From contig NC_044599.1 in the NCBI RefSeq assembly GCF_901933205.1, forward strand, positions 1,748,841 through 1,812,840: DNA of 64,000 nucleotides, written 5' to 3'. The notes under the pieces were generated by a model. The model ran no database searches, was not told the DNA's origin, and was given only the letters and a program-made list of their open reading frames with translations. The stretch comes from Camarhynchus parvulus (Eukaryota > Chordata > Aves > Passeriformes > Thraupidae). Positions 1 through 17,524 of the stretch are shown here, one piece after another (positions within the stretch are counted from its first letter, which is position 1; each line of letters opens with the position of its first letter). The translations under genes and the position numbers were made by a program.

Positions 1-1290
1 CCAGGACACGCCGAGAAGGCAACAAATCACAAATCACGGCGGCGGCGGCGGCTCCGCAGCCCCAGCGCCTCATTTTTCTTCCTGAACTCCATAATAAGAA
101 ATCAATGGCAGACGCCGAGCTCCCGGTGCAGCTCCCTCGGGATGGGCGACACCGAGTCCTCCCCCAGCCTCAAATCCCAGATTCTCCCACCTCCAAAATC
201 TCCGGTTCCCCCACCCCAAATTCTCAATTAGCCCAGCCTCAAATTCCTGGGTTCCCCCAGCCTCAAATCCCAGGTTCCCCCATCCCCAAATCCCGAATTG
301 CTCCAGCCTTAAATTCTGGATTCCCCCAGCCTCAAATCTCGAATTCTTCCACCCCCAAATCCCAGATTCCCCCACCCCAAACCCGGGCTTCCCCTACCCC
401 CAAATTCCGAATTCCCCCAGCCCCAAATCCGGGGTTCCCCCAGCCCCAAATCTGGGGGGAATGGGGAGCCCCAAAAGATCCCTGAGAAATCGTGGGAGGG
501 GGATCCAAGCCCACCATGGAGCAGGGGACAGAGCCCAGTGGGGATTTCAGCCAGTCCAGGAGCACAGAGGGTGGGGAAGGTGGGATCGGGGGATGGGGTG
601 GGATCCAGGAGCAGGTGGGATCTGGGGGGGTGGGATCTGGGGGGGTGGGATTCAGGGAATGGGTTGGATCTGGGGCACAGGGGGTGGGATCCAAGGGGAA
701 GAGATGGATCCAGGAGGAGAGTGGAATTCAAGGACCAGATGGGATCTGGCAGGGTGGGATCCAGGGAATGAGTTGGATTCAGGGACCAGGTGGGATCCAG
801 GGAAGATGGAATCTAGGGACCAGGTGGAATCCATGGAGAGGGTTGGATTTGGGGTACAGGTGGGATCCAGGGGGAAGATGGAATCCAGGAGGTGAGCAGA
901 ATCCAGGGACAAGGTGAGCTCCAGGAGGTGGGTTGGATCCAGGGAACAGGTGGGATCCAGGGAATGGATTGGATTCAGGGTAGAGGTGGGCTCCAGGAGG
1001 AAAATGGAATCCAGGGGCAGGTGGAATCCATGGAGAGGGTTGGATTTGGGGGATGGGTTGGATCCAGGGAAGATGGAATCCAGAGAAAAGGTGGAATCCA
1101 TGGAGAGGGTTGGATTTGGGGTACAGGTGGGCTCCAAGGGATGGGCTGGATTCAGGGGCAGGTGGAGCACATGGAAAGGGTTGAATCTGGGGTACAGGTG
1201 GGATCCGGGGGATGGGTTGAATCCAGGGCCAGGTGGCTCCAGGGAAGATGGGATCCACGGAGAAGGTTGGATCCAAGGCCAGGTGTCTCC
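1..1290. repeat. Left end: short GC-rich unique piece, then C-rich and G-rich minisatellites
   Basis: Positions 1-170 are unique, with a (CGG)n stretch and an AT-rich island (70-105). Positions 175-480 are a C-rich repeat around CAGCCTCAAATCCC. Positions 560-1290 are an imperfect GGGATCCAGG-type minisatellite. The open frames here are repeat translations; no gene is seen. Confidence 0.8.
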
Positions 1291-1369
1291 AGGCATCCCG
1301 CAGGCTCCGTTCCGGGCGGGGGGAGCCCCGGGGCCGCTGTCAGGCGGCAGCAGCAGCTGCGGAGGCTCC

Positions 1370-1500
1370 GGGCTGGGATCGCTGCTCCAATTAGCCGCAA
1401 TCGCGCTTCCCCGCCGCGCCTGACACCGAAAATCCGAAATAATTACCCGGCAGCGACAGGCGAGGCAGGAGCGGCTCCCGCTTAATTGAGTGTTTACAGC
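1370..1500. promoter_or_regulatory. Candidate conserved noncoding island with homeodomain motifs
   Basis: Unique sequence between repeats, with CAATTAG (1388-1394), AATAATTAC (about 1438) and CTTAATTGAG (about 1480) in a GC-rich setting. It resembles developmental enhancers in texture only; no comparison was possible. Confidence 0.3.
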
Positions 1501-1605
1501 CTGGAAACAGCCCCCAGCCAGGCAAAACCCCCCCTCAGCCAGGGAAAACAGCTTCATCCCCCTCCTCATCCTCACAGAGCTCACCTGGGGGTCACCAGGT
1601 GGGGA

Positions 1606-1777
1606 GGGAAAGGAAAGGAAAGGAAAGGAAAGGAAAGGAAAGGAAAGGAAAGGAAAGGAAAGGAAAGGAAAGGAAAGGAAAGGAAAGGAAAGGAAAGGAA
1701 AGGAAAGGAAAGGAAAGGAAAGGAAAGGAAAGGAAAGGAAAGGAAAGGAAAGGAAAGGAAAGGAAAGGAAAGGAAAG
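1606..1777. repeat. (GGAAA)n microsatellite
   Basis: A nearly perfect pentanucleotide repeat, about 34 copies. It is followed at 1781-1910 by three copies of a roughly 45-bp GGACAGACAGCACAGG-type unit and at 2072-2190 by two copies of a 61-bp unit. Confidence 0.95.
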
Positions 1778-2689
1778 GGGGAGAGGACAGGACAGGACAG
1801 ACAGCACAGGGCAGCACAGGGCAGGACAGACAGGAGAGGACAGGACAGACAGCACAGGGCAGCACAAGGCAGGACAGACAGGAGAGGACAGGACAGACAG
1901 CACAGGGCTCACAGGTGGCCCTCCCTGGCAGCGCTGTCACCGCTCCTCCAGCCCGTGGCTGATTTGCAATCGCGGCCGGGGCAGCTCCGGGTCCCGCTCC
2001 TGTCAGCCGGGCTGGAATCCCCAGGGGCGGCTGCAGGAGGAGCGGGGGGAGCCGGGCAGGGGCGGCCCGGGGGTGAACACGGACAGATGTGCCCGGAGCT
2101 GCCAGATGTGCCCGGAGGTGGGGATGGGGCAGGGGGAACACGGACAGATGTGCCCGGAGCTGCCAGATGTGCCCGGAGGTGGGGATGCGGCGGGGGTCCG
2201 GCTCCGGCTCCTGCAGTGAAGGGGCGCTCCAAGAGGGGCACCCCTGCCCCGTGCCAGCCTCACAGCCCCCCCATGCCCCCCCGTGCCCCCCCCACCCCCG
2301 CGCGGTGGCACCGAGCCCCTGCCCCGCTGCTTCCTCCTCGTTCAGTTTGGATGAAGAGAATTCAGCGCTCACCGTGCCCATAACAACGACCTCCGGTGCC
2401 ACCGCTGCCACCCCCGGGGGCCACCCTCGGGCTCGGAGAGTGGCACCGGGAGGCGACCGGCACCGGGGGACACCAAGGGGGGTACGGCCGGGACTGGGGG
2501 GCACCGAGGGGGCACGGCGGGGCGGGGGGGCATCAAAAGGGCACGGCCGGGGCTGCGCCCCCGCCACCCCCGGAGCGGGGATCGGCTCCTGCCTGGCACA
2601 CAGGGGGCACACAGGGGTGGAGGTGCCCAGGATAGGCTGGCAGGGAAATTCGGGCGTGCAGATGATGCCCCTCAACCCAAATGTGGTCA

Positions 2690-2975
2690 GCAAAGTGACC
2701 CCGAAAAAACCCAAAGTGGGACCCCCAAACCCCACACGTGGGACCCCCAAACCCCATAAAGTGACCCCAAAATAGCAAACCCAAACCCCTAAACTGACCC
2801 CAGACCCCAAACTGAGACCCCCCCCAAGACCCTAAAGTGACCCCCAAAACCCCAAACAAGGACCCCCAAAACCCCACAACGTGACCCCAAACCACAAACT
2901 GGGACCCCCCAAACCCCAAAGTGACCCCAAAGCCCAAACTGGGACCCAAACCCCCAAAGTGACCCCAGACTCTGC
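2690..2975. repeat. C-rich minisatellite (CCCCAAAGTGACCC type)
   Basis: Imperfect units of about 18-40 bp built from CCCCAAACTGAGACC and CCCAAAGTGACCCC. No gene is seen. A related stretch lies at 5755-5900. Confidence 0.85.
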
Positions 2976-2989
2976 CAGTTCCTGCCGTG

Positions 2990-3075
2990 CCCGACTGGAA
3001 TCTTTAATTCCAACAAAGCCGAGCCAGGCTCATTTGCATTTCCCTATGCAAATCAGCGCTAATTAGGATGGATTG
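2990..3075. promoter_or_regulatory. AT-rich island with palindromic octamer pair
   Basis: ATTTGCAT at 3032-3039 and its exact reverse complement ATGCAAAT at 3046-3053, six bases apart, then GCTAATTAGG at about 3058. The octamer is the POU-domain consensus. The island is unique sequence flanked by minisatellites on both sides. Confidence 0.45.
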
Positions 3076-3194
3076 AGTTCACCTCGCGGGGGCTGCGGGG
3101 ACACGGGCGCTGCCCCAGCCGGGCTTTGGGGGCTTCCAAAAGGATTTGGGGGCGTGGATCCCGCAGATGGGGGAGGGCAGCAGGAGGGGGGATG

Positions 3195-3590
3195 GGTTCA
3201 GGTGCTCTGAGCACCCCCAGGACCCCACAGGTGTCCCCAGGAGCCACTGGGGGGACAGCAGGGACGGATCCAGGCGCTCTGTGCACCCCCAGGACCCTCC
3301 AGGTGTCCCCTCGATCCCCAGAAGGGGACAGGAGGAGGGTGGAGATGGATCTAGATGCTCTGTCCACCCCCAGGTATCCCCCCTGGCCCCCAAGAAGGGA
3401 CAGCAGGAGGGCAGGGACGGCGTCTGTCCATCCCCAGGACCTTCCAGGTGTCCCCAGGAGTCACTGGGGGCACAGCAGGGACAAATCCAGACGCTCTGTC
3501 CCTCTCCAGGACCTTCCAGGTGTCCCCCAAGTCCCCAGGAGGGGACAGCAGGGATGGATCCAGGTGCTCTGTGCACCCCCAGGATCTGGG
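3195..3590. repeat. About 72-bp minisatellite, roughly five copies
   Basis: Units begin near AGGTGCTCTG (3199, 3270, 3350, 3489, 3561) and share the cores CCCAGGACCTTCCAGGTG and GGGGACAGCAGGGA. The following 3590-3955 is G-rich imperfect repeat (GGGGGCTCTGAGG type). Positions 3955-4140 are unique GC-rich sequence. Confidence 0.85.
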
Positions 3591-4359
3591 AGGGGCTGTG
3601 GGGGTCTTTGAGGGGTTGGAGGGGGGATTGGGGGGCTCTGTGAGGGGATTGTGAGGGGTTCTGAGGAGCCGGGGTGGATTGGGGGGCTCTGAGGGGCTGC
3701 GAGGGGATTTGGGGGGAGCCTTTGAGTGGGCTCTGAGTGGGGGGGCTCTGGGGCAGGATCCGGGGGGCTGTGGGGATTCGAGAGGTTGGGGACTCGTGGT
3801 GGGCCGTACGGGGGCTTGAGTTCTGGGGGCCTGAGGATCCGGGGGGGCTGTGGGGATTCTCGGGGGGCTCAGAGGATCCGGGGGCTGTGGGGATTCTCGG
3901 GGGGCTCTGAGTACTCTCGGGGTGCTGTGGGGATTCTCGGGGGGCTCTGCCGCGCTCGCTGCCGTGCCGGCCACCCCCGGCGCTGCCGATCCGCCCGCGG
4001 CTGCGGCTGCTGCTGCCCTCATTAAATCGCCCTTAACGAGCTCGGAGCCCCGGGGCCCGGCAGGCCCGGGGTCATTAGGGCTGACAGGGACCTGTCACAG
4101 CGGCACAAGTGACATTTGTGTCCCCAGACACGGGGGGTGGCACGGCTGTGTCCCCCCCCCACCCCTCACCTCCCAGCAGCATCCCCGAGGGTCGCGATGG
4201 GAGCCGGGGGTGGGGAGGGGGTCTGGGGGGGTCCCGGCAGCGATGGAGGAGAGGAAGAGGAAGGAGAGGAGGGGAGGAACTGAAGGGAAAGGGGGGAAAG
4301 GGAGAGGGTGGGGAGACAGGAGCGCGGCCGAGGCTCGGACCCAGCTCGGAGATCCTCGG

Positions 4360-5095
4360 GCAGGAGAGGGAGGAGGATGAGGAGCAGGACACCCCCAATT
4401 CCCTCTCCGGTCCTTCAGGAGGAGGATGAGGAGCAGAACACCCCCCCCGGCTCCAGTCCCAGCACCTCAGGAGCAGGATGAGGAGAGGATCCCACCACTC
4501 TTCAGCCCCTCGGAAAGAAGATGAGGAGCAGAACCCCCCCATTCCCTCAAAAAGAGGAAGAGGATGAGGAGAGGATCCCACCCTCCCCAGCCCCTCAAAA
4601 AGGATGAGGAGAGGATCCCACCCTTCTCAAGGAGCAGAACCCCCCCATTCCCTCTCCAGCCCCTCAGGAATGGGATGAAGAGAAGATCCCACCCCTCTCC
4701 ATCCCAAGAAGATGAGGAGCAGAACCCCCCATTCCCTCAAAAAGAGGAAGAGGATGAGGAGAGGACCCCACCCCTCCCCATCCCCTCAGGAAGGCGATGA
4801 AGAGCAGAACCCCCCATTCTCTCTCCAGTCCCTCGGAAAGAGGATGAGGAGAGGATCTGACCCCTCCCCAGCCCCTCAGGAGGAGGATGAGGAGAGGATC
4901 CCACCCTTCTCGAGGACGAGGAGCAGAACCCCCCCCATTCCCTTTGCAGCCCCTCGGAATGAGGATGAGGAGAGGATCTGACCCCTCTCCAACCCCTCGG
5001 GAGGAGGATGAGGAGAGAACCCCAGCCCTCCCAGCCCCTCAGGAAGGGGATGAAGAGCAGACCCCCCCTTCCCATCCCAGCCCCCCCCTGCCCTG
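4360..5095. repeat. Purine-rich minisatellite (AGGATGAGGAGAGGATCCCA type)
   Basis: About fifteen variable units of 35-60 bp alternating AGGATGAGGAG with CCCACCCCTCCCCAGCCCC. No gene is seen. Confidence 0.85.
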
Positions 5096-5119
5096 ATAAA
5101 GGAGCCCCCTGTGCTCCCC

Positions 5120-5265
5120 GGGGCGCGTTTAATCTGGGCCAGGGCAGTTATTGGATAAATACCATGAATATGGAAATTGCGTTTATGCTGATTTACGGCC
5201 GCGGGGGGGGGCGGGCAGTGCAGGCGTTTTTTAGTTGATTTTAATCCATTTATTTCCCTGCCTGG
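5120..5265. promoter_or_regulatory. Candidate noncoding island with TAATCC/TAATCT motifs
   Basis: Unique AT-rich sequence containing GTTTAATCTGG, ATAAATACCATGAATATGG and TTTTAATCCATTTATT. TAATCC is the bicoid/OTX-type core. It is followed at 5330-5460 by a GTGAATTTTGGG repeat. Confidence 0.3.
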
Positions 5266-5639
5266 AGATGGAGAAGGAGCTCGGAGCGCTGCAGCTGCTG
5301 CTCCCTGTGCTCCGCGCGGGCCCAAAAAGTGAATTTTGGGATGTGAATTTTAGGATTAATTTGGAGATTAATTTTGGGGTGTGAATTTTGGGATGTGAAT
5401 TTTGGGGGCGTGAATTTTGGAATGAAATTTGGGGTGAATTTTGGGATGTGAATTTTGGGGGGGTGCCCCACACCCTGGGGTGGGGACAAGCCGAGGAAGG
5501 GCTGGGAGCACCAGGGCTGGGAAAAAACACGGGAAAAGAGGAAAAAACAAACCCCAAAGTGCTCAGCGGTCATAAAATGGGGGGAAGGAAAATTTCATCG
5601 CGCCCCCCCCTCCTCTGCCTGCCCCCCCGGGTGGGATGG

Positions 5640-5745
5640 GAGGAGGGGGATGCGCCTCTTAATTTCCAATTAACCGCTGATCAAGCCAATTAGCTGCCGG
5701 CTGGAATGAAGGGCAGCTGCTTGGCTGGGGCCAGCCCTCCCTCCT
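5640..5745. promoter_or_regulatory. Candidate noncoding island with paired ATTA cores
   Basis: CTTAATTTCCAATTAACC, then CCAATTAGCTG within 45 bp, in otherwise GC-rich sequence. Unique and noncoding in all frames by inspection. Confidence 0.3.
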
Positions 5746-5964
5746 TCTCAAAATACATCCTAAAATTAACCCCAAAATTCACACCCCAAAATTAACCCCA
5801 AAACTCACATCCCAAAAATCTGAGACCCCAAACCCCACTCTGAGACCCCTCAAAACCCCAAAGTGACCCCAAAAACCCCAAATTTCATCCCAAATTTCCC
5901 ATCCCACCCTGGCATCCCACCAGGAAAGGCCTTGGGGTGGGTGTGAGGCTGATCGGGGCTGTTT

Positions 5965-6275
5965 TCCCCGATTTTCCAGCTGACTCTAATTAAGTTGTTC
6001 TCATCAGCTGTTCAATTACCCGGAGCCCTCCCCCTTTTTCCCTCCCACCCCTCAAATGCAGCGAATCAGCCGCTCCCCCCCCTCCCGCAGGGCTCGGCAA
6101 ATAAATAAATGGAGAATCCCGGGAAAATGAACCGAGAGGAGCCGCAAATGAGGCGGAAAATTTTAATGGCTCGGCATTTAAAGCGCTGTGACAGGAGGGG
6201 AAGGGAGGGAGGTCAGTCCTGAGGAATTTCCCCCCCTCGTTTTCATCATTAGCGGAGCAGCCTCCGCTAATTGGG
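5965..6275. promoter_or_regulatory. Candidate noncoding island with palindromic homeodomain pair
   Basis: About 300 bp of unique sequence containing CTCTAATTAAG (about 5984), AAATAAATAAATGG, GGAAAATTTTAATGG, and a perfect 10-bp inverted repeat. The inverted repeat is ATTAGCGGAG (6248-6257) and CTCCGCTAAT (6262-6271), with four bases between. A 150-bp duplication follows at 6272-6480. Confidence 0.4.
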
Positions 6276-6630
6276 GTGCTGGGAAAGGGGGGGGACCCCA
6301 ACGTGGGGGTGCTGGGAAAGGGGGACACCCCAGTGTGGGGGTCCCACACCTCCTTCCCATCCGCCCCTGGGGTTCCCTGTACCCCTCCACGGAACACGCG
6401 GACCCCTCCGTTATTGGGGTGCTGGGAATGGGGGACACCCCAGTGTGGGGGTCCCACACCTCCTTCCCCCCCTTCAGGGTTCACTGTACCCCTCACAACC
6501 CCCTCAGTCGTGGGGGGAACACGAGGATCCCTCCCCACGCCCCCTTTCCTCCCCTGTTCTCCATTCCCCCCAATTCCATCTCCAACGCCCCAAAAACCGC
6601 CCGTTAGGAGGCGCCGCTGCCTCCCCAGAT

Positions 6631-6850
6631 CATTTACATATTTTTGCATCATTTTTGCATAATTTTGCATACAGCTCTGCCGCGCCGCGTGCCGACAGCG
6701 CCCCCTGGCGGCGGAACCGGGCAAAGCTCGGCCACGTCCGCCCCGCCCACCCCGTTGCCGTGGTTACCGCTGACGTCACGCGTGCCGTGACGTCACGGGC
6801 AGCGCCGGGCAGCTGTCGGTGGCCCCAAGGCGCGTGCCAAGGTCCCGCCG
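6631..6850. promoter_or_regulatory. CpG-rich promoter-like patch: TTTTGCAT triplet, CTCF-like site, X-box, two CREs
   Basis: TTTTGCAT occurs three times at 10-11-bp spacing (6641-6670). Next come a CTCF-like core CGCCCCCTGGCGG (6699-6711), an RFX X-box GTTGCCGTGGTTAC (6754-6767) and two perfect TGACGTCA elements (6771-6778 and 6788-6795). The composition is that of a CpG-island promoter. No first exon with a convincing donor is visible on either side, so the gene served is unknown. A neighbour to the left of the window is possible. Confidence 0.45.
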
Positions 6851-6949
6851 TGTCCCCAGCACCGGCACCTGTCACCGCCAGCCCCGTTTGGGCCCCGCGC
6901 CAGCACCCCGACACCGGCATGGGGGGGCCCCATGGGCGGACACCCCCAG

Positions 6950-7565
6950 AGTGAGGGACCCCCAGAGTGACCACTGAGCCACCCCCAGAGTGACCAGCCG
7001 GTGAACCCAAGTGACCCCCATTAGGGGCCACTGGCACCCTCAGAGTGACCGTAAGTGACCCCAAGTGACCGTGAGTGACCCCGTACCGTGAGGCACCCCT
7101 CCACTGGGGACACCAACACCCCCACAGTGACCAATGAGTGACCCCCAGAGTGACCCCTCCACTGGTGACCAATGCCACCCCACAGTGACCACTGACCACC
7201 CCTTCATCGGGGCCACCTGTATCCCCAGAGTGACCACTGAGCCCCCCCCAACAGTGACCAGTGACCCCTCCCCTGGTGACCATCGACACCCGCACACTGA
7301 CCAGTGCCACCCCCCCCCTGCCCCCCCCCCAGCAGTGCCACCCCCCAAAGTGTCACTGGCACCCCCACACTGACCACTGACCCCTCCACTGGGGCCACCT
7401 GTATCCCCAGAGTGACCACTGAGCCCCCACAGTGACCACTGACCCCTCCCTGGTGACCACTGACACCCCCACAGTGACCACTGACCCCTCTCCTGAGGGC
7501 CACTGGCACCCCACAGTGCCACCCCCCAAGGTGTCACCGCTGCCCCCCCAGTGACCCCCCCAGAG
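6950..7565. repeat. C-rich minisatellite (CCACAGTGACCACTGACCCC type)
   Basis: Units of about 20-45 bp alternating AGAGTGACCACTGA and CCCCTCCACTGGGGCCACC. It lies between the promoter-like patch and the STAC3 3' end. No gene is seen. Confidence 0.9.
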
Positions 7566-7589
7566 CCGCGCCCCCTCCCCATTAAATCC

Positions 7590-7959
7590 ACACGAAGATG
7601 AGGGGGTGGGCACAGCCGTGTATTGCCAACCCCGGGGGCACCGGGGGCAGGACCCCCCCAGGGACACCCAGAACCCCCAAGGGACCCCCAGGAACCTGCA
7701 GAGATCCCCAGAGACCCCCCAGGGACCCCGAGAGACACCCCCAGGGACCCCCCCCCAGGTACCAGCAGGATTGGGGGTGCCCCCCCCGCCCGACCCCAAA
7801 CCTGTCCCGCAGCCAGGGCCCCCCCCACCCCAATCCCAATCCCGTTTTTTTTCCCCATTCCTCATCCCCAGGGGTGCCCCCAATCCCGGGGGTGTCTCTG
7901 CCCCCATCCCGGGGGTCGCAGCACCCCTCCCCCCCCAATTCGGGGGTCGCAGCCCCCCC
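7590..7959 (-). other. STAC3: STAC3 3' UTR and probable polyadenylation region
   Basis: Downstream of the TGA the transcript strand runs through C/G-rich sequence. No AATAAA is present. A variant AATACA hexamer lies on the minus strand at 7623-7618, just before unique sequence gives way to minisatellite. I place the 3' end near 7590-7610 on that basis alone. Confidence 0.3.
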
Positions 7960-14880
<6,921 letters not shown>

Positions 14881-15394
14881 GCTGCCAGGGGAAGAGCAGG
14901 GATGGTGCGGGCTGGGGCAGATGCACCCTGCTGGGTGGGCAGTGCCACCCCTGCCCCTGGGACAGACACCCTCTGTCTGTCCTGCAGCCCCTGCCCGGGC
15001 TGGTTCTGCCAGAGAACCCCGGGTTCACTGAAGGACAGACACCCTCCGTCTGTCCTGCAGCCCCTGCCCGGGCTGGTTCTGCCTCGCTGAGCCCCAGGGC
15101 CGGGCTGGAGGAGGTCCCTGCCCACCCCAGAGCGTGGCACATCCCCTGGCTCAGGTGCCAAGCGCTGTGAGCCACCCCTGGGCCACCTCCACGTGCCCAC
15201 TTTAGCCTGGGCATCTCCATCCCAAAGTGAAACCACAAATGGTGCCACCCTCGGCCTCAGTGAGCACAGGGGGCACTGATGGGCATCACCCTGCTCCAGC
15301 ATCCCCCAAACCATCCTGGTGCCACCTTGGACAGCCCTGCCTGCAGTGCTTCCACCCAGAGCTCCCTGGTTTGGGTGATACCCACCCCAGGAAG

Positions 15395-15705
15395 GAAAAC
15401 CATCAGGAAAATCAGCGAGGAAAACCAGTCAAGAAACCAGCCAGTAAAACCCGTCAGGAAAACCAACAGGAAGACCAGTGTGGAAAACCAACAGGAAAAC
15501 CAGTCAAGAAACCAGTCAAGAAACCAGCCAGGAAAACCATCAGGAAAACCAGCTGGGAAACCAACAGGAAAACCAGTGAGGAAAACCAGTCAGAACAACC
15601 ATCCAGGAAAACCAGTCAGGAAAACCAAAAACCAGCCAAGAAAACTAGTCAGAAAACCAGCCGGGAAAACCATCAGGAAAACCAATCAGGAAAACCATCG
15701 GGAAG
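15395..15705. repeat. GGAAAACCAGTCA minisatellite in STAC3 first intron
   Basis: About 25 imperfect 12-bp units of AGGAAAACCAGT/AACCAGCC. Nearly the same unit forms a second array at 47440-47905. A short 70-bp duplication lies at 14960-15090 in the same intron. Confidence 0.9.
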
Positions 15706-15833
15706 CAGCAACAGGAACGGGGCACCCCGGGGCGGGGGGCACAGAGGGATTGGGGCACCCCGAGACCCTCCAGCCCCGGGGGGTGCCCGGGGTGGGCACG
15801 GGTGGCACACGGGGGGCACGCAGGGGCACTCAC

Positions 15834-15965
15834 CCTGTGCCTGGCGCTCTCCCCCCGCGCTGAAGGAGCCCCCGAAGGGCGGCCGGTGGCGGGGCCGCGG
15901 TGGCCGCAGCGCTCGGGGCCGGGGCCGGAGGAGTGACAGGGCACAGGGGGACGACAGCTGAGCCG
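15834..15965 (-). other. STAC3: Probable STAC3 noncoding exon 1 and promoter edge
   Basis: The minus strand shows a consensus donor (CACAGG then GTGAGT) with the exon ending at 15834, inside a CpG-rich patch. It is the only good donor upstream of the first coding exon, whose acceptor sits one base before the ATG. The start site cannot be read directly; I place it near 15950-16050. A CAGCTG E-box at 15955-15960 fits muscle expression but is a common motif. The exon assignment is inferred from splice logic. Confidence 0.55.
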
Positions 15966-16120
15966 GGCCGGGGCTGACGCCGGGAAATTGGAGCCCCGGC
16001 GTGCGCCGGGCGGCAGCGGGCGGAGGAGGCTCCGGCTATTTGCGTTGGTGGTTGCTGGGCGTGCCAGGGGCCCCCCCAAGCTGGCCCGGGATAAAGAGAG
16101 AACCGGGTACAGAGAGGGCT

Positions 16121-16455
16121 CAGGGATTTAGGCACACAGAGGGTTCCAAGAGCTGGGCACAGAAAGGATCCAGGCTCAGGGATTTGGGCACACGGAGGCT
16201 TCCAGGAGCTGGGCACAGAAAGGACCCAGCTCAGGGATTTGGGCACACGGAGGCTTCCAAGAGCTGGGCACAGAAAGGACCCAGCTCAGGGATTTGGGCA
16301 CACGGAGGGTTCCAGGAGTTGGGCACAGAAAGGATCCAGGCTCAGGGATTTGGTCACACAGAGGGTTCCAGGAGTTGGGCACAGAAAGGATCCAGGCTCA
16401 GGGATTTGGTCACACAGAGGGTTCCAGGAGTTGGGCACACCAAAGGTTCCAGGTT
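16121..16455. repeat. 56-bp minisatellite, six copies, upstream of STAC3
   Basis: Copies start at CAGGGATTTGGGCACAC, positions 16121, 16177, 16232, 16287, 16343 and 16399, a period of 55-56 bp. It lies just 5' of the presumed STAC3 start. Confidence 0.92.
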
Positions 16456-16574
16456 CAATTTGGGCATTGGAGGTTTGGTGGGCAGAGGGGCAGCAGTGGG
16501 GTCTGGTGTGGGATGGATGCCTGGCACCCCCGGGCACCAAATCCTGCTGGCATGGCAGGAGCTGGGATCCTGTA

Positions 16575-17345
16575 GCTATAATCTTTTCTGAAAAAGTTTC
16601 TGAAAATTTTCAGAAAATTTCTGAAAATTTTTCTGAAAAATTCCTTTCCTTAGGATTTTTTCTCCTGAGAAGCCGAGAGGCCTCAGGAACAAAATGTAAA
16701 CAATGATTATCTGCTGCTGTGGAATGCAACAGGTGCATCTGTGATTGGCCTCATGTGGTTGTTTCTAATTAATGCCTAATCACAGTCAGCTGGCTCAAAC
16801 TCTCTGAGCCACAAACTTTTATCATTCTTTCTTTTCAATTTTTAGCCAGCTTTCTAATGAAATCTTTTTTACTATTATTTTAGTTTTAATGTAATATATA
16901 TGTATTATTATATACATATGTTACATTATATATTATACATTATATATGATATATATTATATGTACATTATATAATATATATAGTATATGTATGTATATAT
17001 ATGTACATATAATATATGTATATATATGTATATATATGTACACATATATATACAGATATATGTTATATATGTATATATACACACATATATAATATATATA
17101 GTATATAATATATATATTATATATCATATACTATATATAATATATAGTATTACTATATATTATATAGTCTATATTATAGTATATAGTATATATAATATAG
17201 TACATATTATAATATAGTATATAATACTATATATATAATATATAGTATTATTATATGTAATAAAATAATAAATCAAGCCTTCTGAAACACAGAGTCAGAT
17301 CCTCATCTCTTCCTCATCCTCAGACCCCTGCAAACACAGTCACAG
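16575..17345 (+). mobile_element. LTR-like element with AT-rich core (family A)
   Basis: Contains GGATTTTTTCTCCTGAGAAG, GTGATTGGCCTCATG, a TATA-rich core (16885-17270), an AATAAATCAAGCC polyadenylation-like site and the tail GAGTCAGATCCTCATCTC. Related copies occur at 20658-21690, 44765-45230 and 50270-50560, with 3'-end pieces at 26420-26490, 27165-27215 and 63150-63195. The AT core is expanded differently in each. It lies between STAC3 and R3HDM2. Confidence 0.6.
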
Positions 17346-17524
17346 GATCCCACTGGTGCCAGGCTGCCCTTGGGTCCCTGCCTGGCTCTGGGTGGCACCA
17401 AGGTGGGAGCTGGAACCAGCCTGAGGTTGGAGCCTCCCCTTTCCTGGCAGCTCTTACCTGTCCTCAGGAATTTTGGGAGCATCCTGCTGCTGCCAGAGGC
17501 TCTGGCTGTGCCACCCCAAAATCC

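Noticed and set aside
105..485. Possible short gene starting MADAELPVQLPRDG
   Set aside because: Only the first 20 codons are non-repetitive, the start context is poor, and no donor follows.
652..1584. Minus-strand open frame of about 310 codons
   Set aside because: Translation of the GGATCC minisatellite; several overlapping frames are equally open.
1581..2810. Long minus-strand open frame of about 400 codons, Ser/Phe/Leu-rich
   Set aside because: It runs through the (GGAAA)n tract and neighbouring minisatellites; composition follows the repeat and there is no domain or splice support.
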